Origin: Lentisphaerae bacterium RIFOXYC12_FULL_60_16
Lineage (GTDB): Bacteria; Verrucomicrobiota; Kiritimatiellia; UBA8416; YA12-FULL-60-10
Direction: 5' to 3'
DNA: 41,697 nucleotides
Assembly: GCA_001803315.1 (NCBI GenBank)
Contig: MHBQ01000127.1
Coordinates: 2,493-44,189 of the forward strand
Shown: positions 31,743 through 41,400 of the stretch, in pieces
How the letters are laid out: each line of letters opens with the position of its first letter
Position numbering within the stretch: position 1 is the stretch's first letter
Translations under genes and position numbers: made by a program
The notes under the pieces: generated by a model
What the model saw: only the letters and a program-made list of their open reading frames with translations
Told to the model about the DNA's origin: nothing
Databases searched by the model: none

Positions 31743-32525
31743 TTACTTGTTCCTGCTTCCCGTCCGAAGGGCGTCCGCCCGTTCCCGCATGGCATCGGTG
31801 ATGATGCCCATGTCCACGGAATAGGAGAGGTACCGCACGCCCTGGCGTTGCCAGAAGGCGGCGTCTGCCGGTGTGTCCGTGAACGTACCCACGGGAATGT
31901 TCCGGCGCAGGCAGGTCCGGACAATCCGGCGCATGCAGGCGACCACCTCCGGATGCCGCACCTCGCCGGGATGCCCGACGGATTGCGAGAGGTCGTAGGG
32001 CCCGATGAAGACCATATCGAATCCGGGAACATCGAGGATGGGCTCCAGGTTGTCGAGCGCCTCCTGTCCTTCCAGTTGAATGACGATGAGCGCGGTGTTG
32101 GCCTGTTTGAAGTAATCCGCCTTGGGCAGGGCGGAATACCGTGCGGCACGCACGAAACGGCAGACTCCGCGCCGGCCGGCCGGCGCGAAGCGCGCGGCCC
32201 GGACCACCTCGGTCGCCTGTTCCGGGGTGCTGACCTGCGGTACCTGTATGCCACCGGCCCCGATGTCCAGTGCCTGGCCGATCGCGGTTTCCGAGGTGTC
32301 CGGAACGCGAACCACCGGGAACAACCCGTGCAGTTCGGCGGCGCGTATGAGCTGTTGCACGGTTTCCAGCGTGTTGGGGCCGTGTTCCCGGTCCAGGATG
32401 ACGAAATCAAAGCCCGCCATGCCGATGGTTTCAATGATGCCGGCGTCGGAGGTTTTACTGAACGGGCCGAAGACGGGACCCCGGGCCAGTTTACGCCGAA
32501 ACGTCCGGATGCTTTTGGTATTCAT
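31743..32525 (-). CDS. HpcH/HpaI-type class II aldolase
   Basis: 260 aa. Barrel with the family's catalytic and metal residues: His48 in FVILDREHGPNTLE, Arg73 in FPVVRVP, Glu152 in IQLEGQEAL and Asp178 in IGPYDLSQS, the last two spaced as the metal-binding Glu/Asp pair of HpaI. RGVCRFVRAARY corresponds to the substrate loop seen in 2-keto-3-deoxy-L-rhamnonate and related aldolases. It splits 2-keto-3-deoxy sugar acids to pyruvate and an aldehyde in the cytosol. ATG 32525 overlaps the histidine-kinase stop by 4 bases, an unusual pairing. Exact substrate open; the link to a sugar-acid pathway is only by family. Confidence 0.87.
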   Translation of the reverse strand: MNTKSIRTFRRKLARGPVFGPFSKTSDAGIIETIGMAGFDFVILDREHGPNTLETVQQLIRAAELHGLFPVVRVPDTSETAIGQALDIGAGGIQVPQVSTPEQATEVVRAARFAPAGRRGVCRFVRAARYSALPKADYFKQANTALIVIQLEGQEALDNLEPILDVPGFDMVFIGPYDLSQSVGHPGEVRHPEVVACMRRIVRTCLRRNIPVGTFTDTPADAAFWQRQGVRYLSYSVDMGIITDAMRERADALRTGSRNK

Positions 32526-35119
32526 GACGGGTTCCCCAGAATGGTACGGATGATGCGGGCCAGAACGCCGCGGCTGAATGGAAGGGATATGACCGGTTCT
32601 CCCGGCTGGATATCGCCACAGGCCACCAGGTGCACGGCCGGGAATCCGGATGTATACAGGATTTTCATGGCCGGATATTTGTGGCGGAATTCCTGCGCCA
32701 GCTCCCGGCCGTCCGAAGTTCCCAGCCGGATGTTGAGCACGGCCAGGGCGACCGGCGCCTTCTGGATGGACATCAGGTCGCGGGCCTGTTGGTCATCTTC
32801 TGCTTCCAGCACGCGATAACCCAGGTCCTGGAGTGTGCGGATCAGGTGGGTGCGGTACAGGAGCTGGCTTTCCACCACCAGGACGGTTTCCTTGCCCGCC
32901 GGTATGCCGCCAATGTAATGCGGTGGGATTTCGAGCAGGGGCAACAGGACCCGGAAACAGGCGCCATGTTCCGGCTGGCTGTAGCAGACGATGAACCCAT
33001 GGTGTTTCTTGATGATCCCGTAGGAGGTTGAAAGGCCCAGCCCGGTTCCGCGTTTTCCCTTGGTGGTAAAGAACGGTTCAAACAGGTGTGCCTGGACATC
33101 GTCGCTCAACCCGGTTCCGTTGTCGCAGATCGACAGGACGGCGAAATCCATGCGTTCCCGCGCCAATTTGCCGGCGTTGCCGGGCAACTGGCCAAGGTCG
33201 GCCCGTTCCATGGTCAGGATCGAGGTGTGCAGGGTCAGGTGCCCGCCGTTGGCCATGGCCTCGCACCCGTTGACGACCAGTTGCACCACCACTTCCTCCA
33301 GCTGGTCCGGGTCGATCTCGACGATCAGCGGTTCCTTGTTGAACTCAAGATGGAAGGAGACCCGCCGATCCACGGCGCGGGTGAGCAGGTCCTGGGCGCT
33401 GCGGAGGGTCTTGTTCAGGTCCACCACATGGAGGGAGACGGGTTTCTGGTGGGCAAACGCCATCAATTCGCTGGTAAGGGAGGCGGATCGTTCGGAGGCC
33501 TCGATGATCCGCTTGAGATGGTCCTGGGCGTCGGAATCGTCCGGCAGTTTCTTGCGGGCAAACTGCGCATGATTCAGGATGATCACCAGCATATTGGTGA
33601 AATCGTGGGCGATGCCGCCGGCCAGCCGTCCGATGGCTTCCATCTTCTGCGAGTGGCGGAGCTGGTTCTCCAGTGCCACTTCCTGGGTGATGTCGCGCCG
33701 GACCGAGACATAGTTGACGATCTCCCCGTTGTAATTGCGTACGGGGGAGATTACGGCCTCCTCCTCGTAGAGCGTGCCGTCCTTGCGCCGGTTGGTCACC
33801 GTGCCGCGCCAGACCTGGCCGCTGGAAACGGTGGCCCAGAGTCCCTGGTAAAAGGTCTTGTCATGCTTGCCGGAGCTGATCAGGCGGGGCGTTCTGCCGA
33901 TGGCCTCCTCGCGCGAATAGCCGGTCATCCGCTCGAAGCAGGGGTTCACATACTGGATAATGCCCGTGGCGTCCGTGATGACGATCGATTCGGCGGCGGC
34001 CTCGACCGCGGCAGCCAGGCGGTGCAGTTCGGCGTCGGAGGCCTTACGCTGGGTGATGTCCCGCAACATGCCCTGCACGATGTCGTTTCCATTGATGCAG
34101 AGCACGTTTGAACTGATCTCAACCGGGATATGCCGTCCGTTCCGGTGCAGGATGCGGGTTTCATCGCCGGTGGTCCGGCCGCGTGCGAGGTGTGCATGGA
34201 ATTGGTCGACGACCCGGGTGGCATCCTCGGTGGGATACAGGATGGTGAAAGGCTGTCCGACCAGTTCCTGCCGGGTGTGTCCGACCAGTTCCTCGGTTTG
34301 CCGGTTGACTTCCACAATGCGCTCGGTGCGAGCGTCAACGATGACCACGCCGTCGGTTGCGGTCTCCAGAAGATTGCGGTAGCGGGTTTCGCTTTCCTGC
34401 AGGCGGCGGACGGTCTGGTAATGCAGGTTGGCCAGGGTCCATGCCATGCAAACCACCAGGCAAAGGAAGGCGTATTCGATCGTATAAAAGAACGTGTAGA
34501 GTCCGGCACTGACACAGCTGTCATTGATCACGGCCAGCGCCAGGATGATCATGCCGGCCAGGATGGGCCGGGTTGGGGCGCCTTCCGGTTTCAGGCTGTG
34601 TCCGATCAGCAGTGCCAGCATGTAGATGAGTCCCAGCAGGCCGGTCAGCGACTGGGTATTAACCAGCCAGCCGGGTTTCATTTCGTAGTAGACGGCCAGG
34701 AGGCCAAAGCGCGAGACATGCTTGATGGAGGGGATGTCGGTCCACATCCAGGATGGATGGCCGACGATCAGTGCAATCAGGTGAAGGATCCAGAGTGCAA
34801 CCAGCACCCATGCCAGGCCGGTTACCCGGGCACGGACCAGGTAGACGACAAACAGGAGGATGAAGATGCCGGTGGCGGCCAGTGCCGCGACTTGCTGGAC
34901 CTGCCAGAGTGATCCGTCGTAGGGGGTTCCGGCGGCGTATACACCCATGGTGGCGAAGTTGTAATGGGTGATGGCGAGGCACGCGCAGGCGAAGTAGAGG
35001 AATTCCCGCCGGGTCGGCATGCGCAGGAAATACAGCAGGTGATGCAGGCCGACGTATCCGGTTATGGCTGCCAGACATAGCACTGCAACAGCTTGCGCAT
35101 TCATCTTGTACGACGGCAC
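32522..35119 (-). CDS. Membrane-bound hybrid histidine kinase with degenerate receiver
   Basis: 865 aa from GTG 35119; ATG 35104 is an alternative. About seven N-terminal membrane segments (residues 8-240), two PAS domains (about 250-365 and 375-495), HisKA with His505 in GGIAHDFTNML, HATPase_c with VVNGCEAM, CDNGTGL and KGKRGTGLGLS, and a C-terminal receiver-like domain (about 745-860). In the receiver the usual phospho-acceptor Asp is Asn796 (AVLNIRLGT) and the acidic pair is reduced to VVES, so it probably cannot take a phosphate. The kinase senses a membrane or redox signal and passes phosphate to an unseen regulator. Promoter TTGCCG-N17-TATTCG with extended TG. Coupled to the aldolase gene. 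Confidence 0.88.
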   Translation of the reverse strand: MPSYKMNAQAVAVLCLAAITGYVGLHHLLYFLRMPTRREFLYFACACLAITHYNFATMGVYAAGTPYDGSLWQVQQVAALAATGIFILLFVVYLVRARVTGLAWVLVALWILHLIALIVGHPSWMWTDIPSIKHVSRFGLLAVYYEMKPGWLVNTQSLTGLLGLIYMLALLIGHSLKPEGAPTRPILAGMIILALAVINDSCVSAGLYTFFYTIEYAFLCLVVCMAWTLANLHYQTVRRLQESETRYRNLLETATDGVVIVDARTERIVEVNRQTEELVGHTRQELVGQPFTILYPTEDATRVVDQFHAHLARGRTTGDETRILHRNGRHIPVEISSNVLCINGNDIVQGMLRDITQRKASDAELHRLAAAVEAAAESIVITDATGIIQYVNPCFERMTGYSREEAIGRTPRLISSGKHDKTFYQGLWATVSSGQVWRGTVTNRRKDGTLYEEEAVISPVRNYNGEIVNYVSVRRDITQEVALENQLRHSQKMEAIGRLAGGIAHDFTNMLVIILNHAQFARKKLPDDSDAQDHLKRIIEASERSASLTSELMAFAHQKPVSLHVVDLNKTLRSAQDLLTRAVDRRVSFHLEFNKEPLIVEIDPDQLEEVVVQLVVNGCEAMANGGHLTLHTSILTMERADLGQLPGNAGKLARERMDFAVLSICDNGTGLSDDVQAHLFEPFFTTKGKRGTGLGLSTSYGIIKKHHGFIVCYSQPEHGACFRVLLPLLEIPPHYIGGIPAGKETVLVVESQLLYRTHLIRTLQDLGYRVLEAEDDQQARDLMSIQKAPVALAVLNIRLGTSDGRELAQEFRHKYPAMKILYTSGFPAVHLVACGDIQPGEPVISLPFSRGVLARIIRTILGNPS

Positions 35120-35120
35120 A

Positions 35121-35150
35121 CGAACAGGCGCCGAACTGTCCCCCTGTTCG
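35121..35150. repeat. Inverted repeat in the divergent promoter region
   Basis: CGAACAGG (35121-35128) opposite CCTGTTCG (35143-35150), just before the GTG start and next to TTCGTACGAA, itself a palindrome. A plausible operator or 5'-leader hairpin for the kinase gene. Confidence 0.4.
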
Positions 35151-35152
35151 TA

Positions 35153-35181
35153 CGAATATCACAGGGCGGGGTGGACGGCAA
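35153..35181 (-). promoter_or_regulatory. Promoter of the kinase-aldolase pair
   Basis: -35 TTGCCG (35176-35181), 17-base spacer, -10 TATTCG (35153-35158) preceded by TGA, an extended -10. Same -35 hexamer as at 21492. Confidence 0.4.
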
Positions 35182-35211
35182 GTATAACCTGTTTTCGATC
35201 AACGGTTGGGC

Positions 35212-35239
35212 TTGCGGTAACTGACCGGGTTGATAGCAT
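35212..35239 (+). promoter_or_regulatory. Promoter of the 35289 gene
   Basis: -35 TTGCGG (35212-35217), 16 bases, -10 TAGCAT (35234-35239) preceded by TGA. The ATG at 35238 overlaps this -10, which argues for the downstream GTG 35289 as the real start. Confidence 0.4.
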
Positions 35240-35288
35240 GGTTGCCGGTGGTGGATTGTTGCCGACGTGGGAACGAAAGGGAAATGGC

Positions 35289-36251
35289 GTGGATAAACCG
35301 GCTGGGAAGATGATGCGCAGGGTGGTCCTGACGGGTATGGTTTCGGGCCTGGTTGCCGTGGTCGGGGTTGCCGCGATGGGACTTTGGATGGCGGGTTCTG
35401 CGCGTCAGCCGGATCGTGCCGGAATGCCCGGCCCCTATGATGCCTATGTGTCCGGAAGCGGGCAGGCGCCGGCGCTGGATTTCGGGCTTTCATCCACCAA
35501 TGCCCGCCGCATGGTCGGTGTGCCGGATGCTGAGAATGAACGGTGGGCCGATATCGCCGGGAATTTCTACTCGGCTGAATTTGTGCGGCGTTTTGATTAT
35601 GCGGATACGGGACCCGACGGACCCTGCGTGTGGGTGTCGATCCGTCCGGTTGGCCCGACCCTGATGGGGCGCATCGAAGCGCACCGGTTAAAGCCCAATT
35701 TCGCCTACCAGTTGAAACTGCAGGGCGATTACACGGACCGGGAGGCTTTTGAACGGATCGGTTACCTGGGCCGGTGGCGTCTGCCGGGCCGTCTCACCAA
35801 CTACCAGGACGAGGATTACCGCTACCACCCCGACAAGTCAAAGGTGGAAGCCTACCTCCTGTTTGACTATTTCGTGACGGATGCCCGCGGGCAGGCCGTG
35901 CATGAGTTCGTGTTATCCCGGAGCCTGCATGTCCTGTGGAACGTGGTGCGTCAGAACGTGACGCTGCGGGACGCCGGCATTCTGCGCCGGTATGAGCTGG
36001 TCGCCGATGACGCAGCCGTGTATATGCGGCCCAAGACGCCGCGGACGGTGGAATACCTCTATGCGGAGCCGGAATTCAGCCGGGAACAGATGCGTGGGAC
36101 CATTCGCCTGCCGGCCGGCCGCTACACGGGACACCTGGTGTTGACCGAGGAGAGCTTTCACGGGTATGGGCGCGACAATGGCTACTGGGCAACCCCCCTG
36201 CGGGTGCCGGTGGAGTTTCATGTCACGGGGGAACCGTTTCAGCGGCCGTAG
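35289..36251 (+). CDS. Membrane-anchored exported protein of unknown function
   Basis: 320 aa from GTG 35289 with AAAGGGA about 8 bases upstream; ATG 35310 is an alternative. Short basic N-terminus, one membrane or signal segment (VVLTGMVSGLVAVVGVAAMG), then a soluble mainly beta domain with GPCVWVSIRPVGPTLMGRIE, FAYQLKLQGDY and LRVPVEFHVTGEPFQRP. The repeated aromatic strands resemble a beta-sandwich, but I do not recognise the family and see no catalytic set. Divergent from the hybrid kinase through a shared promoter region, and its last 13 bases overlap the convergent receiver-kinase gene, so it may be a target or sensor partner. No confident role. Confidence 0.75.
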   Translation: MDKPAGKMMRRVVLTGMVSGLVAVVGVAAMGLWMAGSARQPDRAGMPGPYDAYVSGSGQAPALDFGLSSTNARRMVGVPDAENERWADIAGNFYSAEFVRRFDYADTGPDGPCVWVSIRPVGPTLMGRIEAHRLKPNFAYQLKLQGDYTDREAFERIGYLGRWRLPGRLTNYQDEDYRYHPDKSKVEAYLLFDYFVTDARGQAVHEFVLSRSLHVLWNVVRQNVTLRDAGILRRYELVADDAAVYMRPKTPRTVEYLYAEPEFSREQMRGTIRLPAGRYTGHLVLTEESFHGYGRDNGYWATPLRVPVEFHVTGEPFQRP

Positions 36252-37612
36252 ACGGCGGAACTGGTGGCGGTGACGAAGTTCGAGGCGAATTCCGAAACCG
36301 ATGCCCACCGTTCATTCGGATCGTGTGCCACGGCCTTGCGCAGGATGCGGGCCACGGGCTCCGGCAATCCGACGATCTGGGGTTGCCGGGCGGCCCGGAG
36401 CGCGGCCGTGTCCACCGGTTCCTCGAACGGCGGCCGGCCGGTCAGCAGTTCGTAGAGGATCAGGGCGAAGGAAAAGATGTCGGTCCGCTCATTCAGGGGT
36501 TTTCCGGCGAGTTGCTCGGGGCTCATGTACATCGGGGTTCCCATCACCGGTCCCTGCGTTGCCCCGGCATGCATCAGGCCGGCGATACCGAAATCGATGA
36601 TCTTGAGCACGCCGTCCTCGGTGAGCAGGATGTTGTCCGGTTTGAGGTCGCGGTGGATCACACCGTGACGGTGGGCATAAGCCAGGGCATCCGCCGAGAC
36701 TTCGGCCATCTGCATGACGGTTTCCGTTGGCAGTTTTCCGTAGATCTGGAGGATCTCGCGCAGATTGCGTCCTTCGACATATTCCATGACGAGGAAATAT
36801 TTTCCGCCCACCTTCTCCAGGTTGTGCAGGCGGACAATATGCCGGTGGGAGAGTTGCATGGCGATGCGCGCCTCATCCTTGAGCAGGTCGATGGCAATCT
36901 GGTCTTCCGCGAACCGGGAACTCAGGACCTTGATAGCCACCGGCATGCCCATCAGCAGGTCCTCGGCCTTGTAGACGGTGCCGGTGCCGCCGGCGCCCAG
37001 CACGTCGCCCAGCCGGTAACGGGAGGTCCCGATGTCGGCGGTTTTTTCAAGACCCGCGGTCTTGCGCTCCCGCTTGATCACGCGGATGGCCGGCCGCTTG
37101 GCGGCGCCGGATTCGTCGTCGTCCTTGAGCTGGGCGGTTACGTTGTGGGCCAGGCGCTCGAGGTTTTCGGAAGGCCCGCGGGTCTTCATGTACCGCTTGA
37201 CCCCCTCATCCACCAGTTCGGTCAGCTGGCGGGAATTCCAGGGTTTGAAGAGGAATTTCCAGACCCCGCCCTCGTTGACGGCCCGCACGATGGATTCCTG
37301 GTCCGCCACACCGGACACCATGATGGAGATGATGTCGGGGTTGGCTTCGCGGGCGCGGACCATGACTTCCACCCCGTCGATCTGGGGCATGTTGAGATCG
37401 CAAACGAGGACGGCTATTTCCCAGAGCTTGAGGATCTGGATGGCCTTGGCCGGATCGGTCGTGGTGACGACCGTGTAGGGGAGTTCCGACAATAATTCGC
37501 GCAGCACCTCCACCACCAGGTCTTCGTCGTCGACGACGAGCACCTTGTACACTTTCCGGACACCGGCCTTTGGATTGGATAAACGTGGCATGGCTGGCGG
37601 ACACTCACGCAT
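36239..37612 (-). CDS. Receiver-domain / Ser-Thr protein kinase fusion
   Basis: 457 aa from ATG 37612; ATG 37591 is an alternative and neither has a ribosome site. Receiver (about 22-140): Asp28/Asp29, phospho-acceptor Asp72 in VCDLNMPQIDG, Ser100, Lys123 in WKFLFKPWN. After a charged linker comes a PknB-type kinase (about 198-450): Gly-rich loop LGAGGTGTVYKAE, Lys228 in VAIKVL, Glu247, HRDLKPDN with Asp322, DFG with Asp340, then GTPMYMSPEQL. Both halves look active, so it could couple two-component signalling to Ser/Thr phosphorylation. Cytosolic, no membrane segment. Lies among a hybrid kinase and a membrane protein of unknown role; it overlaps the latter's end by 13 bases. Confidence 0.9.
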   Translation of the reverse strand: MRECPPAMPRLSNPKAGVRKVYKVLVVDDEDLVVEVLRELLSELPYTVVTTTDPAKAIQILKLWEIAVLVCDLNMPQIDGVEVMVRAREANPDIISIMVSGVADQESIVRAVNEGGVWKFLFKPWNSRQLTELVDEGVKRYMKTRGPSENLERLAHNVTAQLKDDDESGAAKRPAIRVIKRERKTAGLEKTADIGTSRYRLGDVLGAGGTGTVYKAEDLLMGMPVAIKVLSSRFAEDQIAIDLLKDEARIAMQLSHRHIVRLHNLEKVGGKYFLVMEYVEGRNLREILQIYGKLPTETVMQMAEVSADALAYAHRHGVIHRDLKPDNILLTEDGVLKIIDFGIAGLMHAGATQGPVMGTPMYMSPEQLAGKPLNERTDIFSFALILYELLTGRPPFEEPVDTAALRAARQPQIVGLPEPVARILRKAVAHDPNERWASVSEFASNFVTATSSAVYGR

Positions 37613-37720
37613 GACAGCGGGGGTGGCGTCAAGTCGAAAGCACCGTCGAAAGCGCCGTTGCGGAACCGTCCAACACGTGCCATCATGGGGCGGTTGTGAA
37701 ATCCAAACCGTCGGGGGATT

Positions 37721-37912
37721 ATGACCGTAACCATTTTATGTCTGGTGGTGTTGCTGCAATTGGCGTGGGTCTGGTTGCTCAAGCTGGACAATGAAGACGT
37801 CCGCCGTCAACTGGCCATGCTGCGTGGAATCAACACGCCTTCACCGGATGACGGACGTTACAGCGGGCAGAAGGGCATGCGCCGGATTGTCATCGGGAAA
37901 GACGGTTCGTGA
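37721..37912 (+). CDS. Small single-span membrane protein
   Basis: 63 aa, one hydrophobic segment (VTILCLVVLLQLAWVWLLKL) then a basic/charged tail ending RRIVIGKDGS. GGGGGA lies only 2 bases before ATG 37721, so the ribosome site is poor. The frame and membrane segment are plausible for a real small protein between divergent and convergent genes; no family known. Confidence 0.5.
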   Translation: MTVTILCLVVLLQLAWVWLLKLDNEDVRRQLAMLRGINTPSPDDGRYSGQKGMRRIVIGKDGS

Positions 37913-38002
37913 CCCCGGCGTCCGGCCCGGCGCCGGAAACGCGGCAGACGGCTCGTGTGGACGCCTGCGGTCAGCCGGTCCACGCGCGCCCCGGCACACC
38001 GT

Positions 38003-38449
38003 TCATGATGGCCGGGTTCCCCCCATGCCGGTGGAGCCGAATCCGCCGGCGCCGCGTGCCGTGTCGGACAGCACGTTGACTTCCGCCACCTGCACCCTGA
38101 GCACCGGCTGAATCACCATCTGGGCGATTTTCATGTGCGGCTCGACGTGGAAGGGGGCAGGGCCGTGGTTGATCAGGATGACGCCCACTTCACCGCGGTA
38201 TCCGCAGTCGATCGTGCCCGGACTGTTGAGTACGGTAACCTGATGCTTGAGCGCCAATCCGCTCCGGGGCCGGACCTGCGCCTCGGTTTCCGCCGGCAGT
38301 TCGATCGCTATGCCGGTATGGATGAGACGGGTCTCACCGGGGGGGATATCCGCGGTTTCGGATGCAAACAAATCCATGCCGGCATCGCCCGGGTGTGCAT
38401 ATTCCGGCAAGCGGGCGTCCGGGACCAGTCGTTTTACGTTCACGTGCAT
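38003..38449 (-). CDS. dut: dUTP diphosphatase
   Basis: 148 aa, trimeric dUTPase family with all five motifs: [19 protein letters not shown] (Ser63); [17 protein letters not shown] (catalytic Asp81, uracil-contact Tyr84); KIAQMVI; and [10 protein letters not shown] at the C-terminus. It hydrolyses dUTP to dUMP and pyrophosphate, keeping uracil out of DNA and feeding thymidylate synthesis. ATG 38449 has AGGA 8 bases upstream. It follows the OmpA-like coiled-coil gene on the same strand by 31 bases and may be co-transcribed. Confidence 0.95.
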   Translation of the reverse strand: MHVNVKRLVPDARLPEYAHPGDAGMDLFASETADIPPGETRLIHTGIAIELPAETEAQVRPRSGLALKHQVTVLNSPGTIDCGYRGEVGVILINHGPAPFHVEPHMKIAQMVIQPVLRVQVAEVNVLSDTARGAGGFGSTGMGGTRPS

Positions 38450-38480
38450 ATCGGGTGTCCTGTCGGTTTTGGGATGTTGT

Positions 38481-41400
38481 TCAGCGTGGGATCAACTTCA
38501 ACACCACGGTTCGATTCTTGATGCGGGTTGCATCGTCGAGGTTGGAAAAGGGCGGATCCATTTCGCCTGCCGAGGTGGTGTAGACCAGGTCGGGGGGCAG
38601 TGCCATGGGGCCGGTCAACAGTTTGGCCACCAGGCTGGCCCGGGCCATGGCCAATGCATGATTGTCCAGCGAGGTGTGGGACGTGCTGACGGGTACGGTA
38701 TCCGTGTGGCCCTCAACGATGAGCTTGAAGCGGGACATGTGCGGGCCAAGCCGGTCCGCCACGGCGTGGAGTGCCGGCAGGGCGCGCGGGGATAAATTGG
38801 TCATGGTGGTGAATATCCCGAAATCGAACACCAGGGCCCGGCCGGTCGGTGATTCGCGTACCAGGATGTCGGGCAGGTCCAGGTCCGGCCAGGACTCCGG
38901 TTCCGGGGGGATGGATTCCGGAATGGCCGGCGTGGTTGCCAGGGGGGGTTCCACCGGTGAAGGGAGCGGATCAGGAATCTCGGGAGGCGGTGGCGGGGGG
39001 GGGACGGGAGGGGTATCCGCAACGCCGGCAGGTCGTGATGGTCTTCCGTCAGGGATGGGTGGCGTTGGTTCGGCGTGTCCGCCGATCCGGTATGCCACGA
39101 TTATGCAGAGCAGCCAGGCTGCGGCGATGGCCATGATGGATGGCCGGATCCAGGAACGTGCCGGTGGGATCGGCTGGTCGGCTGTCTGCCGGGTCAGCCG
39201 GGCTTCCAGTTGCGATACCTGGGCCGTCAAGGCCGCCGCTTGCTGGCGGGCCTGGTCAAGCATGGCTGCCGCTGCGGAATCCGACTGGAGGGCTTTCAGG
39301 TCGCGAAGCACGGCGGTATGTCGCTGGTTCAGGGTTCGATTTTCCTGTTGCTGGCGTTGAAGCTCACGTTCGACCTGTTGCCGCTGGTTGTTAAGTTCAA
39401 ACGACTGGATCTCATGCAGATGAATGGTGGCCTGGAGTTCCGCTTCACGCTTCTCCATCTTGGATCGCAATTCGGACTCAAGCGCGTTCTCCTGTTGCAG
39501 TGATTCCTTGAGGCCTGCCGCCGCCACGTCCAACTGTTGGATTTCCTCCTGCAGGTGAAGGATCGTGGCTGACTGTTTGGCGTGGTCGGCCATGGCGTCG
39601 GCCAGTTGACGTTCAAGGTCCCGGATTCTGGCCGTTTGTTCATCGTTACGGGCCGCTTGTGACGTCACGTGGGTTTCAGCCTGGTGCAGGGACTGCTCCA
39701 GTGCCCGGCGTGCGGTCTCAAAGGTGTTCCGTTCCTGTTGCCATGACTCCGTCTGCTTTTGATCATCGATCCGGAGTGAATCCAACGACTGCTGGAGGGC
39801 GGCCTGACGGGTTTCCGCCACCGCCAGTGTATTCCGGGCGTCAGCCAGCTCGTGCCGGGTGATCTGGTGATCGGCGCCGGCCTGCTGGAGGGATTGCTGG
39901 GAATCGTCGAGCTGGCGGGTCAACTGCCCGATGCGCTCATCGGCGGTGGAGGCTGCGGTCCCGGCGGCCTGGAGCTCCGTCCGTGCCTGTTCGAGTTCGG
40001 TTGCCTGGTGTTCCAGGCGGGTTTCCGCCGCCGTCAGTGTGTCCCGGGTGTCCGCCAACTCGCGCCGGGTGATCTGGTGATCGGCGGCGGCCTGCTGGAG
40101 GGATTGCTGGGAATCGTCGAGCTGGCGGGTCAATTGCCCGATGCGCTCGTCGGCGGTGGAGGCTGCGTTCGTGGCGGCCTGGAGCTCCGTCCGTGCCTGT
40201 TCGAGTTCAGCTGCCTGGTGTTCCAGGCGGGTTGTCAGATCGGCGATGGTTGTCCTGGCCTGGATCAGGGATTGTTCCAGCGCCTGGCGTGCGGTCTCAG
40301 ATTCACCGGTACGGGTCTTGAGGGTTGTCTGCAGCTGATGGAGGGATTCGCGGGTTGTCCGGGCTTCATCGTTTGATTTTTCGAGATCCGTTTGCAGATG
40401 CTGGATTTCCGCCTCAAGCCGTGTCCGGGTGGTCTGCCATTCGGACTGGCGGGATGCTCCGGCTTCCACTGCGTTTCGGGCGGCGGCCAGTTCCCGTCGC
40501 GTGATCTGCTGCTCAGCATCGGTTTGCTGGAGGGATTGCCGGGTATCTTCGAGCTGGTCGGTCAATTGTTGAATACGTTCGCCGGTGGCGGCGGCCGAAG
40601 CAACCGCGTCCTGGAGTTCGGTTTGGACCTGTTTGAGTTCGGCGGTTTGCCCGTTGAATCGGTCGTTGAGTTCGGCGACGGATAGACGTTCCCGTTCGAG
40701 GGATTCCGTGAGTGAGACCTGTTCGGTATGTGCCTGTTCCAGTTCGCCGGCCTTAAGGGTGAGTTGACGTTCCAGTTCCGCACGTTGGGCGGTTGTGTCC
40801 TCGCGGAGCCGTTCCAGTTCGACGGACAGGGTTTCCGAGGTGCTTCGCTTGGTGGTCAGTTCATTGGTCAGGTTCTGCCGCTGGCGGTCGATTTCTTTCA
40901 GACGGCTCTCGGCCTTGGTCAGCGCGGCGAGGGTTGTTTGCCTTTCCTGCTCTGCCCGGTCGGCGAGTTGGCGGGTCGCTTCGAGGCGGGCGGTAAGCTC
41001 GCGGATCGAGGTGTCGGCCCTGGCTTCCGTTTCCCGGCTTGCGGCAGCCTCGGATTGTGAGACGGTGCGGGCCTCTTCCAGGGCCCGTTCCAGTGCGGCT
41101 TGTTCGGCCTGGGATTGCCGGATCGTTGTTTCGAGCGACTGAATCCTGTGTGCGGCGTCGGCTTCTGCTTCAGACCGTGCCTGTTGGTCATTCGCGCGTT
41201 CGGCCTTGAGGGCTTCCCTTTCCTGTTCCAGTTCCAGGATGCAGGCGCTGGAGGATTCCTGCAAGGCGGTCAATTTGGCGGCCAGCAGGGTTTCGTTTTC
41301 ACGGGCCTGCTGCCAGAGGGCGTCCGCGTGGGAACGATCACCGGCGACGGTGCCCTGAATGCGGGTGACTTCCGATTTGGCCTCGTCCAATTGTTCGCGG

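Noticed and set aside
33086-34111. 341-residue plus-strand frame
   Set aside because: Antisense of the hybrid kinase.
36323-37495. 390-residue plus-strand frame
   Set aside because: Antisense of the receiver-kinase gene, whose catalytic residues are all in place.
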